DNA of 64,000 bases, from NCBI RefSeq assembly GCF_030381805.1, contig NZ_JAUDRH010000019.1, positions 124,001-188,000 on the forward strand. The letters run 5' to 3'. The position numbers were made by a program, and so were the translations under genes. Source of the DNA: Chlorogloeopsis sp. ULAP01. Lineage in GTDB: Bacteria; Cyanobacteriota; Cyanobacteriia; Cyanobacteriales; Nostocaceae. Under the pieces are notes generated by a model. It ran no database searches and was not told where the DNA came from. It saw only the letters and a list, made by a program, of their open reading frames with translations. Positions 51,946 through 58,308 of the stretch are shown here, one piece after another (position 1 is the stretch's first letter; each line of letters starts with the position of its first letter).

Positions 51946-52899
51946 ATGAATCCGATCTTACCGGGTGCGCCTTGGTTGATTGCTCATCGTTCTATGCTAG
52001 GGATAAATCGTCCCCATAAGGTGACATTAAATGAGCAGGACTACGTTCTATGGCAAAATGATCGGGGTGAAATTTTCGCTTTGAACAATGTTTGCCCTCA
52101 TATGCAAGCGCCACTATCAGATGGCTGGATTTGCCAGGAAAGAGGAACGATTACCTGTCCATTCCATGCTCTAGAGTTTGACGGTGAGGGGAGATTATAT
52201 CGAGAGGGTAAACAACAGACGCAACCAATCGCGCAGCCACTCAAGCTTATAGTGAAGAGAGATTGTGTTTGGAGCTATGGGGATTGCGAATCTCGCGTGG
52301 CTATTCCTGAAATTGTTGAGCAAATTGCATCGGAATATGATTTTGTCGGGATTGCTGGAGAAAAAACGATCCAGGGGGACTTCTTAAGTACCTGGTTAAT
52401 CAATTCTGATTTCAATCATCAAAATGGCACCCATCGGGAGCTATTTCAGATTGTTCAAAACCAAATGACAGAATTTGATCAAGATGGCTTTTGGTATAAG
52501 GTAAAACAGGAAAGTACGAGAGCTGATAACTCACTTAGAGAACTTTTGCTTAACCCAGTTTTGTTAACTATCCCAAAAGTTCTCAAGAGTACCGTTGAAT
52601 ACTTTTTCCCTTCCGTTTTAGTGCTTTATGCCGAAACAGGAGCTGGGCCTTTTGCTCAAGTGGTTGTGCAATATCCGCAGCAACACAATCAAACCAAGAT
52701 TTATGAATTAATCTTCGCCAAGCTAAAACCTACTTGGGTAAAGCCTCTTTTACGTCAATCAATGCTAAAAGCCATTGATGTGATTGTTGAGCAGGATACG
52801 ACCGCGATTGAAACTCGCTATCCTCGCCAACCTGGCAAGGTTAAACTTCCCGGTGAAGAAGTCATGATGTATGCTGAGAAACTTTATCATGAATGGTAG
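51946..52899 (+). CDS. Rieske [2Fe-2S] non-heme iron oxygenase-like protein
   Basis: A 317-residue protein. The Rieske site is CPHM at Cys50/His52 and CPFH at Cys71/His74. The second domain contains LINSDFNHQNGTHRELF, in which Asp155, His158 and His163 fit the D-x2-H-x4-H part of the mononuclear iron site of Rieske oxygenases, so it is probably a catalytic oxygenase rather than an electron-transfer protein. It would need a reductase, which is not adjacent. Its substrate is unknown; the divergent TetR gene suggests induction by a small molecule. ATG 51946 follows the promoter and operator closely. Confidence 0.85.
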   Translation: MNPILPGAPWLIAHRSMLGINRPHKVTLNEQDYVLWQNDRGEIFALNNVCPHMQAPLSDGWICQERGTITCPFHALEFDGEGRLYREGKQQTQPIAQPLKLIVKRDCVWSYGDCESRVAIPEIVEQIASEYDFVGIAGEKTIQGDFLSTWLINSDFNHQNGTHRELFQIVQNQMTEFDQDGFWYKVKQESTRADNSLRELLLNPVLLTIPKVLKSTVEYFFPSVLVLYAETGAGPFAQVVVQYPQQHNQTKIYELIFAKLKPTWVKPLLRQSMLKAIDVIVEQDTTAIETRYPRQPGKVKLPGEEVMMYAEKLYHEW

Positions 52900-52918
52900 C
52901 CGTTTTCTCAGCCAATGA

Positions 52919-53104
52919 CTTTTTTGTATACGCTCTGCACAAGAAGTTCTTGAAGTTGCCTTACGCTTGCTGGATGCATATGATCGCGCTGAAACTGAAT
53001 GGGTGGAGGATGTGAGAGAGAAAATAGATGCGGCAATTGCTCAATCAGAGCATACACCACCTGTTGACGGTGAAACTTTTGTAAACCAAATTTTAAAACG
53101 GTGA
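52919..53104 (+). pseudogene. N-terminally truncated ParD-like antitoxin
   Basis: After an upstream stop (52916-52918), the frame encodes about 61 residues: FCIRSAQEVLEVALRLLDAY then EDVREKIDAAIAQSEHTPPV and GETFVNQILKR, then TGA. This is the C-terminal half of ParD/CopG-type antitoxins (their xxSASEVIREALRLLEE helix and toxin-binding tail). The DNA-binding strand and any start codon are missing, and no ParE toxin follows; the next gene is a hydrolase. It is a remnant of a toxin-antitoxin module. Confidence 0.65.
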
Positions 53105-53181
53105 ACAGCAACGTTGGGCAGCAACGCTCCGTCTGCGATAATACAGCCATATGGGAATATAAAAGAAAGAGTTCACAGCCG

Positions 53182-54006
53182 ATGAACCATAAAGATGCGA
53201 CACCTCTACGGTTTGCTGACACGCAACTCACGACAGGTGTACGGCTCCATTATGCAGAGCAAGGTAGCTCTGCTGGTCATCCGATTATCTTGCTCCACGG
53301 CTACACAGATTCGTGGTTTTCATACAGCCGCGTACTGCCATCCCTCTCTTCGGTCTACCACACCTATGCCCTAGACCAGCGGGGTCATGGTGACTCTGAG
53401 CGGCCTTCAAGTGCGTATGACATACCGGACTTTGCTGCCGACGTGGTTGCGTTTATGGATGTGATGAGACTGACGCAAGCAACACTAGTCGGGCATTCAA
53501 TGGGAAGCCTCGTGGCACAACAGGTGGCTCTCAATGCGCCGGAGCGTGTGGCGCGGCTTATTCTAGTCGGCTCGGCAACCAATATGCGTTCCAAAGATGT
53601 CTTCCAGCTACAGCAAGCAGTTAACGCGCTTGACGACCCGGTACCCCCGGAGTTTGCACGGGAATTCCAGTTGAGTACCATTTATCACTCAGTACCCGAC
53701 GACTTCCTAGACAGGGCAGTCGCGGAGAGCCTGAAGCTACCAGCACGCGTGTGGCGTGCCGCTTTGGCAGGACAGCTTGCCGTAGACTACACCGCCCAAA
53801 TCAATTGCATTCAGATGCCGACACTGGTTCTGCGGGGCGATCACGATACGATATTCTCACAGAGCGCCCAGGATGCTCTAGTGGTTGGTCTAGCGAATGC
53901 AGTCTTGAAGGTTTATCCAGAAACTGGTCACGCGCTCCACTGGGAGCGTCCAGACGAGTTCGTTCATGACATAGAAGCCTTCATCATCCGTACGAAGTCG
54001 CCGTAG
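53182..54006 (+). CDS. Alpha/beta hydrolase (haloperoxidase/epoxide-hydrolase-like), atypical base composition
   Basis: A 274-residue alpha/beta hydrolase: oxyanion region ILLHGYTDSWFSYS, nucleophile elbow LVGHSMGSLVAQQVAL (Ser), acid in LVLRGDHDTIFS, and His in YPETGHALHWERPDEF. Substrate cannot be told. I start at ATG 53182 (MNHKDATPLRFADTQLTTGV) because the frame upstream lacks family similarity. It is noticeably richer in G+C and in CGG/GCG/CTG-type codons than the flanking genes, suggesting transfer. It is monocistronic in the accessory segment between fabD and plsC. Confidence 0.88.
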   Translation: MNHKDATPLRFADTQLTTGVRLHYAEQGSSAGHPIILLHGYTDSWFSYSRVLPSLSSVYHTYALDQRGHGDSERPSSAYDIPDFAADVVAFMDVMRLTQATLVGHSMGSLVAQQVALNAPERVARLILVGSATNMRSKDVFQLQQAVNALDDPVPPEFAREFQLSTIYHSVPDDFLDRAVAESLKLPARVWRAALAGQLAVDYTAQINCIQMPTLVLRGDHDTIFSQSAQDALVVGLANAVLKVYPETGHALHWERPDEFVHDIEAFIIRTKSP

Positions 54007-54242
54007 AGCACATTTTATTTTTGTGCTGATGCTGCTGTGCATAAGAGCTTTTGCTTACGAACCCGCTACCCAACAAACGCAAACCAAATGCTCAAACTGT
54101 TCCTGAGTCACTTTGAAAGTATCTGGAAGGTATAGCAAAGGTTTCATAGCAGGAGCGCAGATTGCTACCATTTTATAGTAAGAGGTAACTGGTCATTGAT
54201 CTGGTAAGTAACTTTAAAAGATTCATCCTAGAGTGCAGCCCT

Positions 54243-54467
54243 ATGTCAGACTTGTTGAGAAGAATTACGATTAATCCAAAACAGTGTGGTGGTCGCCCTT
54301 GCATTCGAGGTATGAGAATTAGGGTATCAGATGTACTGGACTTATTTGCGGCTGGACTGAGTGCTGAACAAATCTTAGAAGAAATGCCCGATTTGGAGGC
54401 AGATGCTTTAAAAGCAGCACTTTTATACGCCTCGCGTAAGCTTAATCATCCAGTTTTGGTGGCATGA
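54243..54467 (+). CDS. DUF433 family protein (putative antitoxin)
   Basis: A 74-residue protein of DUF433: RRITINPKQCGGRPCIRGMR, VSDVLDLFAAGLSAEQILEE, MPDLEADALKAALLYAS. Such proteins have a short winged-helix-like region and are often encoded directly before a DUF5615 gene, as here, with a four-base ATGA overlap. The pair is regarded as a toxin-antitoxin-like module, with this one as the antitoxin. All conserved parts are present, so it appears intact. Confidence 0.88.
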   Translation: MSDLLRRITINPKQCGGRPCIRGMRIRVSDVLDLFAAGLSAEQILEEMPDLEADALKAALLYASRKLNHPVLVA

Positions 54468-54748
54468 CGATTTGGATTGATGCACAGTTGTCTCCTACGA
54501 TCGCAACTTGGATTACCAGCACTTTTGGAATAACAGCATTAGCTTTACGCGATATTGGTTTGAGAGATGCTGAAGACTCTGAGATTTTTGAGACAGCAAA
54601 AGCTCATGGGGTTATCTTCATAACTAAAGACAGCGACTTTGCTGATCTAGTCGATCGCCTTGGATCGCCACCACAAATTATCTGGTTAACGTGTGGGAAT
54701 ACTTCAAATGCTCGATTGCAAGAGATTTTGAGTGCTACTTTGCCCTAA
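54464..54748 (+). CDS. DUF5615 PIN-like protein (putative toxin)
   Basis: A 94-residue DUF5615 protein related to the Mut7-C/PIN nuclease fold. Acidic residues at the expected sites are visible in MTIWIDAQLSPTIATWI, RDIGLRDAEDSEIFETAKAH and VIFITKDSDFADLV, followed by PPQIIWLTCGNTSNARL. Members are presumed ribonuclease toxins neutralised by DUF433 partners. It starts within the DUF433 stop codon (ATGA). Intact length and motifs; whether it is toxic is unknown. Confidence 0.87.
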   Translation: MTIWIDAQLSPTIATWITSTFGITALALRDIGLRDAEDSEIFETAKAHGVIFITKDSDFADLVDRLGSPPQIIWLTCGNTSNARLQEILSATLP

Positions 54749-54834
54749 GCACTAGAGCTTTTACAAGCAGGTGAAGCGTTAGTCGAAATTAGTGGAGACT
54801 AGCAGTGCAAGCTCACAAACAATTGCTCAATCAG

Positions 54835-54863
54835 GTAACTAACTTTAACACTCAAAAGCAGTG
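54835..54863 (+). repeat. 29-bp imperfect direct repeat, copy 1
   Basis: Matches 26 of 29 bases with the copy at 55758-55786, with a shared core of TAACTTTAACA and TCAAAAG. A shorter relative occurs at about 54202-54217. The two long copies bracket a broken DUF6959-like gene and the RelE-type module. Confidence 0.7.
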
Positions 54864-54892
54864 CCAATAAGATGGGAGACTAAGTTTAAGTT

Positions 54893-55172
54893 GTGAATGA
54901 GCAACCTGCAAACACTCAAATAGCAGAATTTTTGTCTCACTCCTCAAATGCAGGTATTGTGCAAATGCCGGGACGCAAATTTCCTGGTATTGTCATGCAA
55001 GGAGATATTTTATTGAACCTTTTTAGAGCAAGTTTGTTTCAGTTTACTGGATGCCAAGTAGCGTAGAGACCAACAGGCATATTATGAGTTCTTAATGTTT
55101 GCTGAAATGCTTCAGGGACAATTGCTTTACTACGAAAAAACTTTAGATAAACTGGAAATACCTCGGCCGTAA
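54893..55172 (+). pseudogene. DUF6959-like gene with frameshift
   Basis: The GTG at 54893 opens 57 codons containing NAGIVQMPGRKFPGIVMQGD, a motif I associate with small cyanobacterial DUF6959-like proteins. The frame then ends at 55064-55066. One frame over, from about 55068, the sequence reads QQAYYEFLMFAEMLQGQLLY and YEKTLDKLEIPRP then TAA (55170-55172), which is the family-like C-terminus. A single +1 shift (between about 55010 and 55068), perhaps with loss of some codons, breaks it. The product would have been about 90 residues, of unknown function. Confidence 0.55.
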
Positions 55173-55254
55173 TTTCCGTCAATTCGGGAGCGGCTGATTC
55201 AAGATGATTACGATTCTTGAAGACACTTGATCCTCCTATTCCAAGAATAGAACG

Positions 55255-55473
55255 ATGACTGAGTTACTTGAACAAGCAATTTCAAGACTTAAAACTTTGC
55301 CTCCTACTGAACAAGACGCGATCGCAGCCATCATTCTAGAAGAACTCGAAGATGAAGTTCGATGGGATGCTACCTTTGCTAAGTCCAAAGATGTTCTTGC
55401 TATCCTTGCAGGCGAAGCAATAGCTGAGTATCGTGCAGGTAAAACACAGGAGTTAGATCCCGAAACATTGTGA
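55255..55473 (+). CDS. Small antitoxin-like protein
   Basis: A 72-residue, acidic, helical protein (TELLEQAISRLKTLPPTEQD then IILEELEDEVRWDATFAKSK and EYRAGKTQELDPETL). This is the pattern of the short antitoxins encoded in front of RelE/ParE-type toxins in cyanobacteria. Its stop overlaps the toxin start by four bases (GTGA). It is intact, whereas its toxin is frameshifted. No DNA-binding motif is obvious. Confidence 0.82.
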   Translation: MTELLEQAISRLKTLPPTEQDAIAAIILEELEDEVRWDATFAKSKDVLAILAGEAIAEYRAGKTQELDPETL

Positions 55474-55752
55474 AGTCACGCACTACCGCCCAATTTCGTA
55501 AAGCGTTTGCGGGACTGTCTGAGCAAGTTCAAGAGCAAGCACGTGAAGCATATCGCCAATTCAAGCAAGATCCAAGTCACCCAAGTTTACGCTTCAAAAA
55601 GGTGCATCCAGAAATACCAATTTATTCTGCTCGAATCAGCAAAAATTATCGGGCAGTTGGACAGCTATGTTGGACAGCTATATGGAGATACGGTCATTTG
55701 GTTTTGGGTCGGTTCACATATAGAGTATGACAAGTTACTCTTGCAGTTATAG
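55470..55752 (+). pseudogene. RelE/ParE-type toxin inactivated by a 13-bp tandem duplication
   Basis: The frame begins normally from GTG 55470 (KSRTTAQFRKAFAGLSEQVQ, then SLRFKKVHPEIPIYSARISK and NYRAVGQL). GTTGGACAGCTAT is then present twice in tandem (55656-55668 and 55669-55681), which shifts the frame and yields an unrelated tail ending at 55730. Removing one copy restores YGDTVIWFWVGSHIEYDKLL and a stop at 55752, the usual ending of this toxin family. A recent event, since the copies are identical. The antitoxin upstream remains intact. Confidence 0.8.
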
Positions 55753-55757
55753 CGACA

Positions 55758-55786
55758 GTAATTAACTTTAACAGTCAAAAGTAGTG
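55758..55786 (+). repeat. 29-bp imperfect direct repeat, copy 2
   Basis: Starts five bases after the ancestral toxin stop. Three mismatches to copy 1 at 54835. A HIP1 octamer adjoins its right end, and plsC begins 45 bases on. Confidence 0.7.
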
Positions 55787-55830
55787 GCGATCGCTTATCC
55801 TTAAATTCAGTCTGATTTCAATTATTTTCT

Positions 55831-56469
55831 GTGGGCAAAAGCCGCGAACCATTCGTTAGTCTGTTCCTTTACCACGCCTTTAAGTGGTCTGTTGTTAGCC
55901 CGATGCTGCACGTTTACTTTCGGGGTAAAATTTATGGTGCAGAAAATGTGCCTAAAAATGGGCCTTTGCTGGTAGTCAGCAATCATGCTAGTAACTATGA
56001 TCCGCCAATTGTGTCCAATTGTGTAGATCGGCCTGTGGCACACATGGCGAAAGAAGAATTATTTAAAATTCCCGTTTTAAAACAAGCGATCGCTTTATAT
56101 GGTGCTTATCCAGTCAGTCGAGGTACAGCCGATCGCGCTGCTATCCGTGCAGCCTTAAATTATCTAGAACAAGGGTGGGCTGTCGGTGTTTTTTTACAAG
56201 GCACTCGTACTTTAGATGGACGCATTACAGATCCAAAACGAGGTGCAGCGTTAATTGCTGCTAAAGCAAAAGCACCACTGTTGCCAGTTAGTTTATGGGG
56301 AACTGAAGCTATTGAGCAAAAAGGTGCTGTCATACCTCGTTCAGTTCCCGTAACAGTAAGAATTGGAGAGTTGATAGAAGCACCAACTTCTACGGATAAA
56401 GAAGAATTAGAGGCTGTAACGCAAAAGTGTGCTGTGGCAATCAATAAGCTACACGATCTGGGGCGATGA
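55831..56469 (+). CDS. plsC: 1-acyl-sn-glycerol-3-phosphate acyltransferase PlsC
   Basis: A 212-residue LPLAT. The NHX4D block is VVSNHASNYDPP, followed by the substrate block ALYGAYPVSRGTADRAAIRA and GVFLQGTRTLDGRI (in place of FPEGTRS) and PLLPVSLWGTEAI. It would acylate lysophosphatidate to phosphatidate, continuing from PlsX/PlsY products. In other cyanobacteria it directly follows fabD; here it is separated from fabD by accessory DNA. GTG 55831 is the start (MGKSREPFVSLFLYHAFKWS). The Q in FLQGTR replaces the usual FPEGTR Glu; this variant occurs in cyanobacterial PlsC proteins as I recall. Confidence 0.9.
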   Translation: MGKSREPFVSLFLYHAFKWSVVSPMLHVYFRGKIYGAENVPKNGPLLVVSNHASNYDPPIVSNCVDRPVAHMAKEELFKIPVLKQAIALYGAYPVSRGTADRAAIRAALNYLEQGWAVGVFLQGTRTLDGRITDPKRGAALIAAKAKAPLLPVSLWGTEAIEQKGAVIPRSVPVTVRIGELIEAPTSTDKEELEAVTQKCAVAINKLHDLGR

Positions 56470-56594
56470 GTGCAAGCCTTTTATGGGTATCGGAGGAATA
56501 TTTTTCTTATACCCTTTCTTCTATCAAGTAACCAGGGAAATATGCACTAGGGAAGTGGTGATTGTAACTTAAAGTCTGTAAGTTTAGGTTTATC

Positions 56595-56633
56595 TGAAGG
56601 CTAAAGTATAGAGGATTCATACTTTAGCCTTCA
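56595..56633 (+). terminator. Strong hairpin after plsC
   Basis: A perfect 15-bp inverted repeat beginning TGAAGGCTAAAGTAT (56595-56609 with 56619-56633), 9-base loop, then CTTTTATCC. It shares the AAGGCTAAAG word with the element after dnaK (9409). Confidence 0.7.
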
Positions 56634-56670
56634 CTTTTATCCTTCTGTTTAAGCTTTTTTTAAATCAACT

Positions 56671-57708
56671 ATGAGTGGCTTTGGAGCCAATAATTTTTGG
56701 TCGCGGCTAAATAATCTTGCCTTAGTCCGCTTCTTGCTTTTTGTTGCTTCTGGCTGGGCAATTGTACAGCTTTTGGCTTATTTTGAATCGGTAATTGTTA
56801 TTTTTACCTTTGCCACTATTTTAGCTTTTTTACTTAGCTATCCTGTACAGTGGCTGCGACGTTTTTTACCCCATAGTCTTGCAGTTTTTGTGGTTTTTTT
56901 ACTTAGTATTGTCATTATTGGAGGTCTTGTAATTAGTATTGGTTTAACTGTTTTATCTCAAGGACAACAATTAATAGATAGTGTCACTGCTTTTTTAAAT
57001 TCTTTAGCACCTATGTTAGAACAAGTAGAGACATTTTTACGAGAACGAAATCTACAAATAGACTTGAGTATTATAGATGAACAACTTAGGAATCAGGCTA
57101 TATCTAGATTGGTGACAAGTATAGCAATTTTACAATCAATTTTAACTAATTTTGTAACTTTCATTTTAATTGCGGTTGTTGCTTTTTTCATGTTACTAGA
57201 TGGAGAAAAGCTTTGGTACTTAATTGTTAAGCAAATACCAGTACAACGACGAACTAGATTTACAACTGTGATCAGACGTAAATTTTTGGGATTTTTTCGA
57301 GGTCAGTTGTTATTAATGTTATTTTTATCAAGTACAACTTTTATTGTTTTTTTGATATTAAAAGTGCCTTTTGCATTGATATTGTCATTAATAGTAGGGG
57401 TGCTTGACATCATTCCCGGTATAGGAGCAACATTAGGAATTGGTACAATTACTTTGATTGTATTATCTCAAGGTGTGTGGTTAGCTCTAAAAGTATTAGT
57501 GGTTTGTATTATTCTTCAGCAAATTCAAGATAACTTAATTGCACCTCGCATAATGCAAGGAGCTTTGAATCTGAATCCTGTAGTTGTATTTTTTGCTTTA
57601 CTATTAGGTGCAAGAATAGCAGGATTGTTAGGAGTTTTTATTTCAATTCCTGTTGCTGGAGTGATTGTTTCTTTGTTTGAGATTGATGAAATGAAGGCAG
57701 AGGTTTAG
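56671..57708 (+). CDS. AI-2E family (TqsA/YdiK-like) membrane exporter
   Basis: A 345-residue polytopic membrane protein with about seven to eight helices: LLFVASGWAIVQLLAY, VIVIFTFATILAFLLSYPV, then a periplasmic amphipathic region (LEQVETFLRERNLQIDLSII), and the conserved C-terminal blocks VGVLDIIPGIGATLGIGTIT, LQQIQDNLIAPRIMQGALNL and LGARIAGLLGVFISIPVAGV. The P-G-I-G and Q-x-N-x-x-x-P motifs define the AI-2E/UPF0118 family, which exports small signals, or exchanges ions in some members. Substrate unknown. Single gene between plsC and DUF2288. Confidence 0.93.
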   Translation: MSGFGANNFWSRLNNLALVRFLLFVASGWAIVQLLAYFESVIVIFTFATILAFLLSYPVQWLRRFLPHSLAVFVVFLLSIVIIGGLVISIGLTVLSQGQQLIDSVTAFLNSLAPMLEQVETFLRERNLQIDLSIIDEQLRNQAISRLVTSIAILQSILTNFVTFILIAVVAFFMLLDGEKLWYLIVKQIPVQRRTRFTTVIRRKFLGFFRGQLLLMLFLSSTTFIVFLILKVPFALILSLIVGVLDIIPGIGATLGIGTITLIVLSQGVWLALKVLVVCIILQQIQDNLIAPRIMQGALNLNPVVVFFALLLGARIAGLLGVFISIPVAGVIVSLFEIDEMKAEV

Positions 57709-57888
57709 GTTTTGATCTTTGGTCATTAGTCAATAGTCATTAGTCTTTTGTACCATAACTCTTGACCAAGACAGCTAGCGGCAATTAATCCAAACCTGCA
57801 TATATAAGGAAAGGGATGAATCTCGGTCTTTTGGTAATTCATGTAGATTATGTTTAGTATAGTAATTAATACTAGTTACTAATAGCCA

Positions 57889-58191
57889 ATGACTAATCAA
57901 GATTTAAGGGCAGAGTTAACAGAAAATCTGGATGAAGCAGAGTGGGAGTGGCTGGTTCCCCATATGCTGCGAGATGCAGTAATTGTAGTAAATCCAGAAT
58001 TAGATATATTGGATGTGGGGGTAGCTATTGCTAGTGATAATGTCTCAGAAGTGCAAATTTGGATTGATGAAGCACTTATTGCCAAACCCTCAACTACCCA
58101 GATGACTGAATGGAATAGCGATCGCGCTAAACGATTTAATACTCTGATTGTGCAGCCATTTGTCCTGGTACAAGAGAAAGTAGCGGCATAG
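57889..58191 (+). CDS. DUF2288 family protein
   Basis: A 100-residue cytoplasmic protein: NQDLRAELTENLDEAEWEWL, VPHMLRDAVIVVNPELDILD and VGVAIASDNVSEVQIWIDEA. This matches DUF2288, short acidic proteins found in cyanobacteria and some proteobacteria, of unknown function. Highly acidic. The start at ATG 57889 follows STRR-like repeats in the preceding spacer. A clear terminator follows. Confidence 0.85.
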   Translation: MTNQDLRAELTENLDEAEWEWLVPHMLRDAVIVVNPELDILDVGVAIASDNVSEVQIWIDEALIAKPSTTQMTEWNSDRAKRFNTLIVQPFVLVQEKVAA

Positions 58192-58272
58192 TTACGGTTG
58201 GAATTCTAGTGAATGAGCAAGAATAGAAAGCTAGTCATATAATGTTTATTTAACAGTTTTTGTCTAACAAAA

Positions 58273-58305
58273 CCCATTCCCATTTAAGATTGGGATGGGA
58301 TTTTT
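58273..58305 (+). terminator. Rho-independent terminator
   Basis: CCCAT-T-CCCA (58273-58282) pairs with TGGG-ATGGG (58291-58299), then ATTTTT. It ends the DUF2288 transcript just short of the convergent WD40 gene's stop. Confidence 0.75.
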
Positions 58306-58308
58306 GAT

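Noticed and set aside
52908..53231. Minus-strand open frame of 107 codons
   Set aside because: Antisense to the ParD-like remnant and the hydrolase start; the plus strand shows recognisable family sequence.
55507..55752. Alternative frame of 81 codons overlapping the RelE-type toxin
   Set aside because: Only its last 30 codons resemble the toxin family; it is explained by the 13-bp duplication.
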